DNA of 64,000 bases from Peromyscus leucopus (Eukaryota > Chordata > Mammalia > Rodentia > Cricetidae). Each line of letters opens with the position of its first letter. Positions within the stretch are counted from its first letter, which is position 1. A program made the position numbers and the translations under genes. The notes below the pieces were generated by a model, which was given only the letters and a program-made list of their open reading frames with translations, ran no database searches and was not told where the DNA came from. Positions 41,519 through 52,862 of this stretch are shown in pieces. The stretch covers positions 101,957,661 through 102,021,660 of the forward strand of contig NC_051083.1 of the NCBI RefSeq assembly GCF_004664715.2, in the 5' to 3' direction.

Positions 41519-41579
<61 letters not shown>
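41519..41579. repeat. (AT)n-(GT)n compound microsatellite
   Basis: About 16 AT then 14 GT units, the mirror arrangement of the tract 200 bp upstream. Confidence 0.96.
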
Positions 41580-41583
<4 letters not shown>

Positions 41584-41654
41584 ATATATGCACATATATA
41601 CACCTAGTATAGTCTCATCTAATTTTGTAAAGCAAATAGTACTAGATTTATTTT

Positions 41655-41888
41655 TATTATTTTTAGTTTATTGATTTACTTTATTTTATATCTATGAGTA
41701 TTTTATCTGCATGTATTTATGTATTTATGTGAACCAAATGCATGCAATGCCTAAAGAATCTAGAAGGTATCAGATCCTCTAGAACTGGAGTTCAAACAGT
41801 TATGAACTGCCCTGTGGGTGCCAGGACACATGCCTGGGTCCTCTGCAAGAACAAGTGCTCTTAACTGCTGAGTCATCTCTCCAGCCCC
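41655..41888 (-). mobile_element. B3 SINE, minus strand
   Basis: ttatatctatgagtatttta, tctgcatgtatttatgtatt, ctagaactggagttcaaaca, gaactgccctgtgggtgcca, and aactgctgagtcatctctcc ending agcccc. Nearly complete. Confidence 0.87.
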
Positions 41889-42954
41889 CATCACTAAATT
41901 TAAAATCACAGATTAACTTCAACACAGTAATAGTGTAGACAAAATCTTATTTTCAGCATCTATAGAAGCAGCCAAATTAGAGTGAGATTACTGTAAGGTA
42001 ATGAAGCATTACATAAATGAAAACATGAAGTCAGATCTAATTCTGCCTCTGGATTCTCAATGCTGAATGGCTACACTATATTTTATTGAGCTAAATCTGA
42101 AATCTAAAACATATATAACCAAACAGATCAAGCTGAATGGAATGGATAGTGGATGTTTAATAATTTAACACTAAGTTCTTCTACTGCTACTAATAAACAA
42201 GTTAGATGTGAATAATTGGGGTCATGGGTGGGCTTCTATTTCTTATGAAAAGTGACTCAGTTTTGGCAAAGGTCTGATGGTAGTCATTCAAATCTTACCC
42301 CCCACTCCCCAGTGCTAGAATTTAAGAGATTTTATCAGAGCTAGGCAAAGAAGCAAAAAAAACAGATGACTTCCAAAACCATAGCTCTCTATTTTAGAAC
42401 CTTAACCCAAGGACCTATTCTTAGGTCTAACTTTGAGTTCTATCTTCCTCGTAGCTCTTTTGGCACTTGAGGAATAAACAGAATGAGCAGAGGGAGGCAA
42501 TATGCCAGACTTCATTCTGTAAGATAGAGTGCCAAAAGGAGAGTGAACCCCCCCTCCATCTCAAGTCAGCTTCTGGCATGGCTTTAGTCCAAGCAATGCT
42601 ACACAGACTTCAGCATCACAGCATTCACCCTGGGAAACCTAGTATTGCTCATCCACAAGCAGTCTCTCTAGCATTGTACCAAGTGCCAGCATTGTACAAA
42701 TAGTGTATTTGGGGAGGGGCAAATATTTATGTTGCATAGGCAATTTAGAGGATTCCCATAGCAACCCAGCTGGAGTTGAAAAATAATTAAACATTAGTCT
42801 AGGATTATGGAAGGCCCAGATTGGTTATACATGTTTTTCTCTGAGGTTGAAACCCAGAAAATTTTTTATTCTCCAAGATTGTTTTCTATTTGTTCAGTAT
42901 TTCACAAAGTTAGTAATTCTTTTAAATGTCTTATTATGATTATTATTGCTATTA
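41889..42954. other. No gene or recognised repeat
   Basis: Single-copy-looking DNA. Frames at 42467-42703 and 42807-43037 (78 and 76 codons) show no recognisable domain. Confidence 0.5.
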
Positions 42955-43071
42955 TTATTGTGTGTGCATGTATGAGCATGTATATATGTGCATGCATGTG
43001 TGAATACTTGCCCATGCATTCCTATGGGTGGGCCTGAGGTCAACGTTGTGTGTCCTTATCTATCATTTTTC

Positions 43072-43105
43072 ACATTCATTCATTCACTCACTCATTCATT
43101 CATTT
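43072..43105. repeat. (CATT)n microsatellite
   Basis: About eight imperfect attc units next to the B1 tail. Confidence 0.85.
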
Positions 43106-43108
43106 TGT

Positions 43109-43252
43109 CCTTTTTTGAGATAGGGTATTTCTATGTAGCCATGACTATCCTAGAACTCACTATGTAAACCAGTCTGGTCTTGAACTCACAGAGATATTCT
43201 TGCCTCTGCCTCCCAAGTCCTGGGATCAAAGGTGTGCACCACCTCACCTGGC
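43109..43252 (-). mobile_element. B1 SINE
   Basis: Minus-strand B1: tttttgagatagggtatttc, tatgtagccatgactatcct, gtctggtcttgaactcacag, and aaaggtgtgcaccacctcac. Confidence 0.87.
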
Positions 43253-43480
43253 CTTCCACCTTTTATTGTTATTTTTTGATTGTTTATTGTTTATTGTTAC
43301 AGTGTCTGTCACTGGACCTGGGCCTCTGTTTCATGTCCACCAACAGGCCAAACCCCACTGCTGAGGTTACAGACATGTCATGTTACTCAACTTCTTTGTG
43401 GGTCCTAGGGATCCAAACTCTGGTCCTCTGTACTTGTGTAGCAGACACTTTGCCCACTGAGCCATAATAAAAACAAGGAA

Positions 43481-43968
43481 CATGAGTGTTACTGGCTACT
43501 TCTTGCCAAGCAAGGAGGGATCTTTGGAAAGTGCAGTAACCTGCTATAGAAGTGGCAGCTGGGCCATTTGTCAAGTGGCACGAAGTTAAGTGTAGGATGA
43601 AAATTAGTTCATCTTTATAAACATGTTAATCTAAATCCAAGCTCTTCATGTAAGCATCAAAATCTAAATAATCTGTTGAATGAACCCAGATTTCTGCAAC
43701 CCAAAAGAAATAAGATCTTTACCTAATACCTTCCATCTGTGACCTGAAGAGCTTGGCTTTAGATTATCATGTTTAGGGGAATTCCTTGTACTTATTAAAA
43801 ATAACTATAAAGTGGCCTCAGACATGGTCAGGAAGTATAGATGATAGCTCCATATGCTTTATGGAATCTGAGGAGATTTCAGTAGGACAAGATATGGAGA
43901 TGGGCAACAGTGATACGATGATCATGACTATATACTTAGTATTAGCACCATCAAAATATTGAAAAGTT
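43481..43968. other. No gene or recognised repeat
   Basis: Ordinary single-copy-looking spacer. Confidence 0.5.
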
Positions 43969-44120
43969 GCCAGGCACGGTAGCACATGCTTTTAATCCCA
44001 GCACTAGGGGAGGCGGGTGGATCTCTGTGATTTTGTGGCCAGCATGGTCTACAGAGCAAGGACAATCAAGTTGGTTATACAGAGAAATCCTGTCTTGAAA
44101 AGTCAAAAAAAATTAAGCTA
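43969..44120 (+). mobile_element. B1 SINE
   Basis: Plus-strand B1: gttgccaggcacggtagcac, atgcttttaatcccagcact, ggtggatctctgtgattttg, and acagagaaatcctgtcttga. Confidence 0.88.
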
Positions 44121-44162
44121 AAAACAGAATAAATACTTATAGAATAAGGATATAAAAAATAT

Positions 44163-44278
44163 TTGGGGACCTGAGATACAACTCAGCTAAAGAGCATACA
44201 CAAGGAAACTCACAACTGCATGTAATTCCAGTTCCAGGAATCTGATGCCTTAAATTTTATTCTCTGGAACATTTTCTA
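44163..44278 (+). mobile_element. B2/B3 SINE, degraded
   Basis: ggggacctgagatacaactc, agctaaagagcatacacaag, tgtaattccagttccaggaa, and tctgatgccttaaattttat keep the order of a B3-type element, with the head partly lost. Confidence 0.6.
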
Positions 44279-45039
44279 GTATCATTAACTAAAGTCCTTA
44301 TTTTAGATCTAAAACCCGAATTCCTACAAAACTGCATCTCTACTCCTTCTTATGCAAAAATTCTTATTTTATTGTTATTAGTTTATATTAGCAAGAACTG
44401 ATGTAACATACAAATTAATTCCTTTGTTTTTTACTTCCTAGCTGAACAAAATTACATAATGCAGCCCTTCTGTTAGAAAAGAATGACTTTCCACATTTTA
44501 ATAAGAATGACATAAAGCCCTGTCTTAAATAAGATGATCAGGATAATAATGAAATCATCTTTGAAGGAAATTTAATAAGCATATTTTATCTAAATAAATC
44601 TTCCAGGAGGAGATAGAAAATTCATAGCTTACTCAGAGGATGGCTGTTTAAACAGTTATGTGTACAGTTATGTGTCAAATTTATGTGTGCAGCTTACCAA
44701 CAGTATCCCTTTATTGGAAACACCAGTATTTCCACATCACAGTTCCCAAAAGGACATGGAAGTCTCAAAATTTGGTCTCTTCTTCAGCTGGCTTCTCTTA
44801 GTTCCACCCAGTATTTATTAATGATTCATTTCATATAATCATTTATCTTTATCTTAAAAAATTTTCTTTAGAACATCTATTTATCCCTCACTCAAATCTG
44901 TTTTGGTATCATGGAAGGCTTTTCTATCTCTCTTTCAACCTAATTCAAATAATTCCAGTGTGTTCTCTGTTTTCTTTCTACAGTAAGATAATAACTGTAT
45001 CCATCCTGACTTTTTGTAATTTAGTTTTACTTTTATTAT
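44279..45039. other. No gene or recognised repeat
   Basis: AT-rich single-copy-looking sequence. Nothing recognised. Confidence 0.5.
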
Positions 45040-45177
45040 ACTGGTTCTCTCTATTATGTATCCCTAGCTGCTCTAGAACTCTCTATGTAGACCAAGCTGG
45101 CCCGGAATTCATAGAGATCTACTTGCCTCCTGTCTCCAACATGCTGGGATTAAAGACATATGCCCCAAGCCCCACTT
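45040..45177 (-). mobile_element. B1 SINE, old
   Basis: Minus-strand B1: ctattatgtatccctagctg, ctctagaactctctatgtag, accaagctggcccggaattc, and gctgggattaaagacatatg. Confidence 0.82.
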
Positions 45178-45259
45178 GAATATTTTTGAGCTACCTTCTA
45201 CAGGGATGGTCTTTAAAAGAGATTGTTCATTTTATAGACTAACTCCTACCACTTACATT

Positions 45260-45828
45260 AGTTGGGAAGGTATCTGCATGTATGTCTGTGTACCATGTTA
45301 GTTCCTGGTACACATGGAGGCCAAAGGAGGGTGTTGGATCCCCTGAAAATGGAGTTACAGATGATGGTGGGCTCCCATGTCTGTGCTGGCAATCAAACTT
45401 GGGTGTTGTAGTTTTCTCTGGTCCTGCTCAGCCCCACAGACCCTGCAGCCACTTATAAAATAATCACTCAGAAGCTTATATTAATTATAACTGCATGGCC
45501 ATAGCTCAAGCCTTTTGCTAGCTAGCTCTTATATCTTAAGTTAGCCCATAACTATTAATCTATGTATGGCCACATGTTCCTTGGCTTTACCTGAATCCCA
45601 TTACATGGTGCTCCTTGGGCAGCTTGCTGGTGTCTCTCCCTGCCCTGGCTCTCTCTTTGAATTTCCCGCCTGTCTCTAAGCTGCCTTGCCATAGGCCAAA
45701 CGGTTTAACTTATCAACCAGTCAGAACAATACATATTCACAGTGTACAGAAAGACATTCTCCTGTCACTTGGATCTTCTGGAAGAGCAGCTGGTACTCAT
45801 GATCACTGAACTACCTCTCTAGTCCCCA
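45260..45828 (-). mobile_element. B3 SINE, minus strand, split by an LTR
   Basis: Body 45265-45413 (gtatctgcatgtatgtctgt, cacatggaggccaaaggagg, gtgttggatcccctgaaaat) and head 45774-45828 (atcttctggaagagcagctg, actacctctctagtcccc). The LTR sits at the cttgg step of the B3 sequence. Confidence 0.87.
45414..45767 (-). mobile_element. Solo LTR, family B-related, minus strand
   Basis: On the minus strand it starts TGACAGGAGAATGTCTTTCT (45767) and ends GAGAAAACTACAACA (45414). Flanks cttggg (45408-45413) and cttgga (45768-45773) match at five of six positions. It shares the caagccttttgctagctagc and attagcccataac-type blocks with family B in antisense, but forms a separate branch. Confidence 0.87.
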
Positions 45829-45957
45829 TATTTAGATTCTTTACCAGAAGTTCAGATGACTTCTCTGCAAAGTGTATCTAATTTTCAGTGGAAAGTTCAT
45901 AAACTCTAGGTAAAATGGAGATTTTTCACAAATGTATCTAACAGATTCCATTCATAA

Positions 45958-45999
45958 TGACTGCCTCTGCTCCTGAGCGCTGGGATTAAAGGTGTGTAA
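45958..45999 (-). mobile_element. B1 SINE promoter-end fragment
   Basis: gactgcctctgctcctgagc followed by gctgggattaaaggtgtgta; the remainder of the B1 is absent. Confidence 0.75.
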
Positions 46000-46444
46000 C
46001 CTTCTATTGCACCTTTATTTCTGTCAGAGTCTGCCATTTTTCCTCTATACTGATGTTTCCAAGAGGGGCATCAGACCCATTTTCCTAGTAGAACTTTCCT
46101 TGTGTCTTTACCTCTTCTAGTTTTTCAAACACATACAAACTAAAAACTCAGTTCTCAGGTAAATACTCCAAGAAAGATCTTTGGACTGTGCCATAGGTAG
46201 ACAGTAAGTGAGCTGCTTTTCTACCCCCAGAACACCAGGTTAACCAGATCGCTACATTGCCTAAAGCTGTGAGCTGCCATGAGAAGACTAAAAGCAGGAA
46301 TTTCTAGATCTTGCCTGTTGTAGGTAATGTTTCAATAAAAAATAGAGCACAGATAACTCTCTGATATTCTCATTTCAATTCCTTTGGATATATACCTAGA
46401 ACAGAGAGTGCTAGATCATGCAGTGGTCCTTTAGCTATTTTAAA

Positions 46445-46598
46445 GAATGTATTGATGACTATGTGTCTGGGGGAGGGGTATGTGCCCTTAGAGACCTGAA
46501 GTGTCTGAACCATCCAGTATGGGTGCTGGGAACCAAACTCAATTTCTCTGCTAGAGCAGTACATGCTTTTCCCTGCTGACCCATCTCTCCTGCATCTT
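46445..46598 (-). mobile_element. B3 SINE, minus strand, inside L1
   Basis: gatgactatgtgtctggggg, gacctgaagtgtctgaacca, tgggtgctgggaaccaaact, and ccctgctgacccatctctcc. The distal tail is shortened. Confidence 0.75.
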
Positions 46599-47524
46599 TG
46601 ATTAATTTTTTGAGGAACTTCCATAGTGATTTCCATAGTGGTTATACCAGCTGACACTCCCAACTGTAGTGTACAAGAATGTCTTTTGCTCCATACCTTT
46701 GGCAACACTTATTACCTGCTGCCTTTTTCTGTTATTTCATAGTAGCCATTGTAACAGAAGTGAGTGATATTTCCTTGAAGTTCTTATTTGTATTTCCCTG
46801 ATAATTAATGATGTGGAATATCTGTACATATACCTGTTTGTCACTTTAATGTCTAGAAAGATGTGTGTATGTATGCACATGCACATATATATGTAGAGAG
46901 GAGGTATTTTTGTACACTTTTTGGTATTGAGTTGTATGAGTTATTTATACATTTAGTATATCAACCACTTAAAAGGTATATATTCTATAAATATTTTCAT
47001 GCAATCTATAGGCCACCCTTTTTAAAATTGTGTCTTTAGGTAGAAGCCTTTTAGTCTAATGTTGTCCCACTTATTTTTTCTTCACTTTGTTTGCTGATGC
47101 CTTGAGGTCATAGATAAAACTCATTGCCAAAAGCAATTCCAAGGAGATTTCCCCCTATGCTGTCTTACAAGAACGTTTACAGATTGAGGTCTTATCTTTA
47201 GGTTCTTAACCTATTTTGAGTTTATTTTCTGTGTGATGTAGAATAAAGCACACTTCAATTCTTTCACATGTAGATATCCTGTTTTTGCAAAATCATTTAT
47301 TGAAGATACTATCAGGTCCCAGTGTGATTTCTTCATAATTGTGTCAAAGATGTTGACCAGATACGATTGTCTTTATATCTGGGCTCTTATTTCTTTTCTA
47401 TTTATCTACATGTCTATTTTATAATAGTCCTAGACTGCTTTGATTACTATAGCTATGTAATAAAAAACATTTTAAAATTAGAATATGATGCCAATGCTTC
47501 ATTCTTTTTGTTAAAAATTGCTTT

Positions 47525-47752
47525 GACTGGGGCTAGACAGATGGCTCAGCAGTTAAGAATACTGGTTGCTCTTCCAGAGGACCCAAGTTTGATTCCCAGT
47601 ACCCACAGAATGGCTCAAAATCTTCTGTAATTCCAGTTCCAGGAGATCTAAAACTCTGTTCTGGCCTCTGAGAGAAGGACATGGATGTGGTGCACAGACA
47701 ACACCTGTACACAAAAAAATAAAAGTTAATAACAATATTTTGATTGCTTTGA
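47525..47752 (+). mobile_element. B2/B3 SINE with target duplication
   Basis: ctggggctagacagatggct, cagcagttaagaatactggt, tgctcttccagaggacccaa, tctggcctctgagagaagga and a caaaaaaataaaagtt tail. The duplication attgctttgact lies on both sides (47517-47528 and 47744-47755), so it inserted into the old L1. Confidence 0.92.
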
Positions 47753-47905
47753 CTAACCAGGGTCTTCTGTGATTCCATTTTAATTTCAGAATTAATTTTT
47801 CTACTTCTATGCAAAAAGATGTTGGAATGTTTATAGGATCACATTCATCCTTGAATTCAGCCTTAAATATTATGGACTTTTCAACATCCAGGTCTGTGAT
47901 CACAC

Positions 47906-48589
47906 AGTACCTTTTTACTTATTTATTTGCCTTCTATTTTAATCCACACTTTACAGTTTTCATAGTACGTGTCCCCCCTGCATTGGTTAAATTTATTCTT
48001 AAGTATTTTATTTTTATGATTAGCTTTCCTAGTTTCAGACAAAAGAGATTCACCTATGAAAATTAAGAGAAATAATTTTGACCCACAGTTAAAAAGATCA
48101 GCAAATCTCTCTGTCACAGGTAACACATAGTAATCTTAGATGTAGAATTTAGGCTTCATTTATAGATAGGTCTTATTTATAGCTATTATGATAAGAATAA
48201 TAAAAATTATTAACTTGAGTACACATAGAGCAGTACAAGGTCAATGTACAAACTTGGAAAAGCCCAGTATCCTTGGCAAATCAGATATGGGACTTAGGGG
48301 ATTGCATAATAACTCAGTAAGCAGAATCACTAGTAATTATAATTGGTTCCTTCCAATTTCTTTTCCTTGGAAAGAAAACATAAATCTTCTTGACTGATGG
48401 AAAATCCATGAATTTTCTAATCATACTTTGGAGGGGAAATCTGGAAGAAGAATTCCTACAGTACTCTGGAATTGGGCTGACCCCAGAATAGACTGCAATC
48501 AGCCCTAAGGAATTACTTTAGATGCTAAATGAAGACTTTTCTAGTCCAAAGAGCAAATGAGGTTGGAAGATGTTTCACTAATGTTAGTA
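47906..48589. other. No gene or clearly recognised repeat
   Basis: AT-rich sequence. The first 100 bp may still be L1. Nothing else recognised. Confidence 0.45.
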
Positions 48590-48800
48590 TGACATCTAGT
48601 ATGTATTTGTACATACTTATAAGAGCTTTATACACAAATTTATTTAATCTTAATGAGAAAACAGTGTTAGTATCACTACCCCCTATTTTCAAAGCACTGA
48701 GAGATCTTGTAGCTTGCTAAAAGTTTCAGGCTTGGTAAACAATTTTGTTACATGGGTAATCTGGCTCCTGAGCCTATGCTTCTAACTAGTATTATGTTAT
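48590..48800 (-). mobile_element. MIR SINE, minus strand
   Basis: tatttgtacatacttataag, agctttatacacaaatttat, ttaatcttaatgagaaaaca, then actgagagatcttgtagctt, and ggctcctgagcctatgcttc. These follow the antisense MIR order with strong decay. Confidence 0.6.
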
Positions 48801-48930
48801 CTATGTATTAAACCAAGCAGTTAGCTGAATCAATTAAAAAGAATCCAATAAACTATTTCATGATAATCTACTTTGAAATATCACTTAAGAATTCATCTTT
48901 TCTCATGGTATTTACAAAGGAAAAGTATAT

Positions 48931-48967
48931 ATCGCTTCTCGGCCTTTTAGCTAAGATCAAGTGTAGT
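48931..48967 (+). pseudogene. U2 snRNA 5' fragment, retro-inserted
   Basis: The 37 bases atcgcttctcggccttttag, then ctaagatcaagtgtagt, match the first 37 nt of U2 snRNA with one change (A for G at nt 19). The match ends sharply inside the branch-site recognition region. A direct repeat, caaaggaaaa(g/t)tata, flanks it at 48915-48929 and 48969-48983, the signature of an L1-type target duplication, but no poly(A) is present. It is not functional: Sm site, stem-loops III and IV and promoter are absent. Confidence 0.9.
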
Positions 48968-48983
48968 CCAAAGGAAAATTATA

Positions 48984-49560
48984 AAAAAATGAACATAATA
49001 AAATAAAAGCTAATAATGAAACATTAGATACAGTACTTTATATTGAAGCAAATATGAAAAAAGAAAATATAAGCACCCTGTTTCTTATTTGTAGCATTTC
49101 TAGGATTGGGCTGATATCCAGCACATGATAATTCTTATTTAAATCTTCACTCACCTCTTTCTAAGGCTCAACTCTTTAAACACATTAATCTTTTCATATA
49201 TCCTAACTTGCTGGCTCAGTATTTTGATGTCCTTGCTTAAAGTCTCCCAAGGTTCTTCATTATGTATTTGAATGCACATTTCAAAGACTGGTTGATTATC
49301 CCCATAATAGTCATGCCACTATTGAATCAGTGGGCACATCTTGCTTTGTGGGTTGGTATTGTAGTTTGTGGGATTTATAGCTATGTAAGGCTGTTGATGC
49401 CTTTCCCTTCCCAGCAGGCTGTATAGCCCCATTGAACCTGATGAAAGTGAGCTAGCAAGTTCCAGTTTGAGCTCTCTATAGCTCACAACCGAAGCATGTG
49501 GTGTTTTCAGCAGTAGGATCTCATCAGCTAGTTCTGATGGACAAACAATAGGGGAGGTGG
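48984..49560. other. No gene; repeat of uncertain identity
   Basis: The part 49360-49550 (gctatgtaaggctgttgatg, ccttcccagcaggctgtata) looks like a common rodent interspersed sequence, perhaps an L1 untranslated region, but I cannot name it. Confidence 0.4.
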
Positions 49561-50253
49561 GTTATTTTTCTGTTGCTGTGATAAAACACCATGATCCAGG
49601 CAACCTATAAAAGAAAAAGTTTATTTGGACTTATAGTTCTGGGGGGAATAAGAGATAAGAGTTCATCATGGCAGGAAGTTAAGAGGTGACATCTTTTTAC
49701 CACAATCTTGAAGTGAACTGTCCTGGTTAGTTTTCTGTTAACTTGACACAAACTATAGTAATCCGGGAATAGGAAACTTCAATTGAGAAAATGCTCCTAT
49801 CATATTGGCCTTGTAGGCAAATCTGTGAGGCATTTTCTTGATTAGTATTGATGCAGGAGGGTTCCTTTTACTGTGGGGGAGGCCACCAGTGGGTAGATGG
49901 TTGCAACTTGTGTAGTAAAACAGACTGAGTAGGTCATCTGCAAGCAAGCCAGTAAGCAAAGTTGTTCCCAGGCTTCTGCTATAGTTTCCACCTTGGATTC
50001 TTCTCATAATGGACAATAATTTATAAGCCAAATAAACTCTTTCCTCTCTACATTAATTTTGTTGATGGTGTTTATCACATCAATAGAAGCCTAACTAGGA
50101 CACAAAGAGAACTGGAAGTGTGACAAAATATAAAACTCTTTAAACCTATTCCAAGTGATGTCCCCTAACCATCCCCAAGTAGTGTCGCCAGTTGAGTACC
50201 AATTATTCAAATACCCAAGCCAATGGCAGACATTTTTCATTCAAACCACTACA
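49561..50253 (-). mobile_element. MT-type MaLR LTR, minus strand, split by ORR1
   Basis: The left part 49561-49718 (gttatttttctgttgctgtg, aaaacaccatgatccaggca, tcatcatggcaggaagttaa) and the right part 50103-50253 (agagaactggaagtgtgaca, gtgatgtcccctaaccatcc, caattattcaaatacccaag, cattcaaaccactaca) join to an antisense MT LTR. Confidence 0.85.
49719..50102 (+). mobile_element. ORR1-type MaLR LTR, plus strand, inside MT LTR
   Basis: Starts TGTCCTGGTTAGTTTTCTGT and has acttgacacaaactatagta, caattgagaaaatgctccta, ggcattttcttgattagtat, the gccaaataaactctttcctc poly(A) signal, and ends GCCTAACTAGGACA. About 384 bp. Confidence 0.88.
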
Positions 50254-52195
50254 GAGTGCAAGGGCCTGTACTGTTTAGGGATAATTCTGGATCCTCCCTG
50301 ACTAATAACTCATAAGGAAGTATGTCATATCTGGCACTTACATTTTTGTTTCATAACTCCTGGCTTCTAGGAGCAGCATTACTTGCCCAAGTAAGATAGT
50401 CGTTTAACTCTTGCTTTTAACTTATTTTGACCTACAACAATAGGTTTTCATATGACTGCTTCATACACCCTTTGTTTTCATTAACCCTCTTCTAGGCCCC
50501 TCATGTCTACTTTTCCCCATTCACCATTCCCTGCTTAAACTGTCCCATCCCTAGAATTTCCCCCTCCCTACTTTCACTACTTTTAAAATAAACATCCAGG
50601 TAATGCTGATGAAGGCATCCTTGGATCACATTTTGAGAAGCAATGTTCTAGAGGGAGTTAATTAACCTTCATGAGACTAGAACTTTAGTGGTCATTAATT
50701 TAGGGAGGAAAATACTGCATCCACTCTGAGAACCCTAAATATTTTTGTAGACACTTTTATTCCTTTAGTGCTGATTTAATTTTGATCATTATACAAGACA
50801 CCCAGATTATTTTACTGTGAATTTTGTCTCTAGACTTTAAATATCATAACACCTCCCTTGTTAAATGCCACAAAGATGTCTTTTCTTGGGATATAAGGTT
50901 TAATGAAGGATAAAATATCACTTTATAAATACATGATGCTCCTAAGCTTATTAGGTGAAATAAACTCTGGATGAAATTTGAGTATAGATAGATCTAGTAG
51001 ATATTTTCTAATGTAAAACACTCTCTTGCTTTAATGCTGCATCTATGGAAAAGAGTATTACAACAGAATTATGGTGTGACTGAGGCAATACTGTATGTTG
51101 ATAAAACTCTACTTAGCAGATTTTTAGAATAAGGAGTGTCTCCTAACTTAATCAGCCTGAGCATTTGCCATTTTCAACACTTTGGTTCTTGACTGATTGC
51201 CCATTCTGCCTCTTCCTTGGTTGTTATGGGGCCATTTAACAGAGGAAAATAGCATTAGCCTGCAAAACAAATTACTTCTTGAAAAGGTCAAAGTAACAGG
51301 ATTTTTGTTCTATTTCAAAAGAAGAGATGTAAATTCTAAACTGTGTAGCCCTCAATCCCACCTCACAATGCAAACGTGGCTTTTGTAATAGCTAGTCTTT
51401 GGTGCTCATCAAAGCCCATTAAAACACATCAGACTGTACTTATTCTGTCAAATCTTTTTCGGTATATAAATTACTCTCCCGGGCTTTCAGAGGTGCAGTA
51501 ATTCCCAAAGGCTTCTCTGAGGTGAGTAAGTGCATTACAGCAGTCATTTACTAATTGACCTTGTAGCCTAAATGCTTTAATGCACTTTGCAACAGAGGAG
51601 CTAGCCTGCTATTCATCCACTGCTCCAGGCCTTCAAAATGGAGTCCATTATGGCAACAGTATCCATTGCAGGTCTCAGGCCTACAATATTCTATTATATT
51701 TTAAATATTCCAATTATCACAATGAAACCATTTTAGGGATAAGATTCACATCTAGTTCTCAGTGCATTCTCTCACTACCATTAGTATAAAAGAACATTTA
51801 AAATAGTGAAACAATAACAAATTGAATTTTCTCAACTGCTAATATTTCATCCTAGTGGAATAGCCCATGGGAATAAATCATCAGAATAATTTAACCATTC
51901 AAATAACTTGGAGTTACAGAGCAAGCTAAAGACAGGACACACTGGAAATCTGCTGCAGAGTAGAGCCTTCCTAGTGTGATACAAGCAGAGTAAAGTAAAA
52001 TTGTTACGGACACTACCATTGGAAGCAAGAACAGGAACTCTGATGAGTGTTCCTTAGGCCTTTACGTAAAAACACTGCACTTGTAACTGGATAGCACCAC
52101 ATATATTGGGTAAGTTATTTCTACTGAGAATTTGTAAAATATCCATTTTAAACACAAGCTGAAAGTTCAGTAAGCTATTTACTCTTAACCTAACT
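50254..52195. other. 1.9 kb without recognised repeat or gene
   Basis: The longest stretch in the window with no SINE, LINE or LTR that I recognise. The segment 51420-51660 has even composition with motifs such as ctaattgacc and aaaatggagtccat. It may be ancestral single-copy DNA, possibly conserved. Open frames up to 69 codons show no domain. Confidence 0.5.
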
Positions 52196-52374
52196 TTTTG
52201 TTGTTGTTGTTGCTATTGTTGTTTTGTTTTTTGGGGACAGGGTTTCTCTGTGTAGCTTTGCGACTTTCCTGGAACTCACTTGGTAGCCCAGGCTGGCCTC
52301 GAACTCACAGAGATCCACCTGTCTCTGCCTCCCGGGTGCTGGGATTAAAGGCGTGCGCCACCACCACCCGGCCT
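52196..52374 (-). mobile_element. B1 SINE, young, with target duplication
   Basis: Full minus-strand B1 with gtagctttgcgactttcctg, gcctcccgggtgctgggatt and aaaggcgtgcgccaccacca. The duplication tcttaacctaactt occurs at 52183-52196 and 52374-52387. CpG-containing positions are still intact, so it is recent. Confidence 0.95.
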
Positions 52375-52625
52375 CTTAACCTAACTTAATTCCCATGTCT
52401 TAAAATGTCAGCCTATTTTTTCCCACCCACAGGTTGTTTCAACTTCTTTTCAGAATCTCTGTTTCCAGGCCAGCACTCTTTTCCTCAGCTACTATTTCAA
52501 GGACATGTATTCATTTTGCATTTATGTTTCTATACCTTCACATCGATCCTGAAAGAAGTTCAATCAGGACAGGTATTATTACTCAAGTCAAACATTTTTC
52601 AGCTACCTTCTTCAGAAAGAATCTG

Positions 52626-52862
52626 AAGAGGGACTGGAGAAATGGCTCAGCAGTTAAGAGCACTCGCTGCTCTTGCAAAGCACCCAGGTTCAGATCCCTG
52701 CACCCACATGATGGTTCACAGGCATCCATAAGTGAAGTTCCATGGGATCCAATGCCTCCTTCTGATATCTCTGGGTACCATCCACACACATGATGCACAT
52801 ACATACGTGAAGGCAAAACACTGATGCACATAAACTGTATATAAATAAAATCTAAGAAAGTC
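52626..52862 (+). mobile_element. B3 SINE, plus strand
   Basis: gggactggagaaatggctca, gcagttaagagcactcgctg, tgcacccacatgatggttca, catgggatccaatgcctcct, the catgatgcacatacatacgt region and a aataaaatctaag end. Complete. Confidence 0.9.

Larger units (their letters stand above)
42955..43480 (-). mobile_element. Old B4/RSINE-like repeat, minus strand, split by B1
   Basis: The left part gtgtgtgcatgtatgagcat ... gggcctgaggtcaacgttgt and the right part ctgtcactggacctgggcct ... gtgggtcctagggatccaaa, ctctggtcctctgtacttgt, agcagacactttgcccactg match a common rodent SINE-related repeat I associate with B4/RSINE. The exact family is uncertain. Confidence 0.6.
46345..47905 (-). mobile_element. Old L1 ORF2 remnant, minus strand
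   Basis: Antisense L1 order from ORF2 3' end inward: tttggatatatacctagaac (46384), actcccaactgtagtgtaca (46657), ttatttgtatttccctgata (46783), gtcccacttattttttcttc (47064), tttgcaaaatcatttattga (47285), gattactatagctatgtaat (47442), ggtcttctgtgattccattt (47760). Interrupted by a B3 and a B2. Frame-broken throughout. Confidence 0.8.

Noticed and set aside
47553..47903. 116-codon and 93-codon antisense frames
   Set aside because: They overlap a B2 SINE inserted in a decayed L1.
48931..48967. Possible functional U2 gene
   Set aside because: Only 37 of about 190 nt are present, without promoter elements, Sm site or 3' box.
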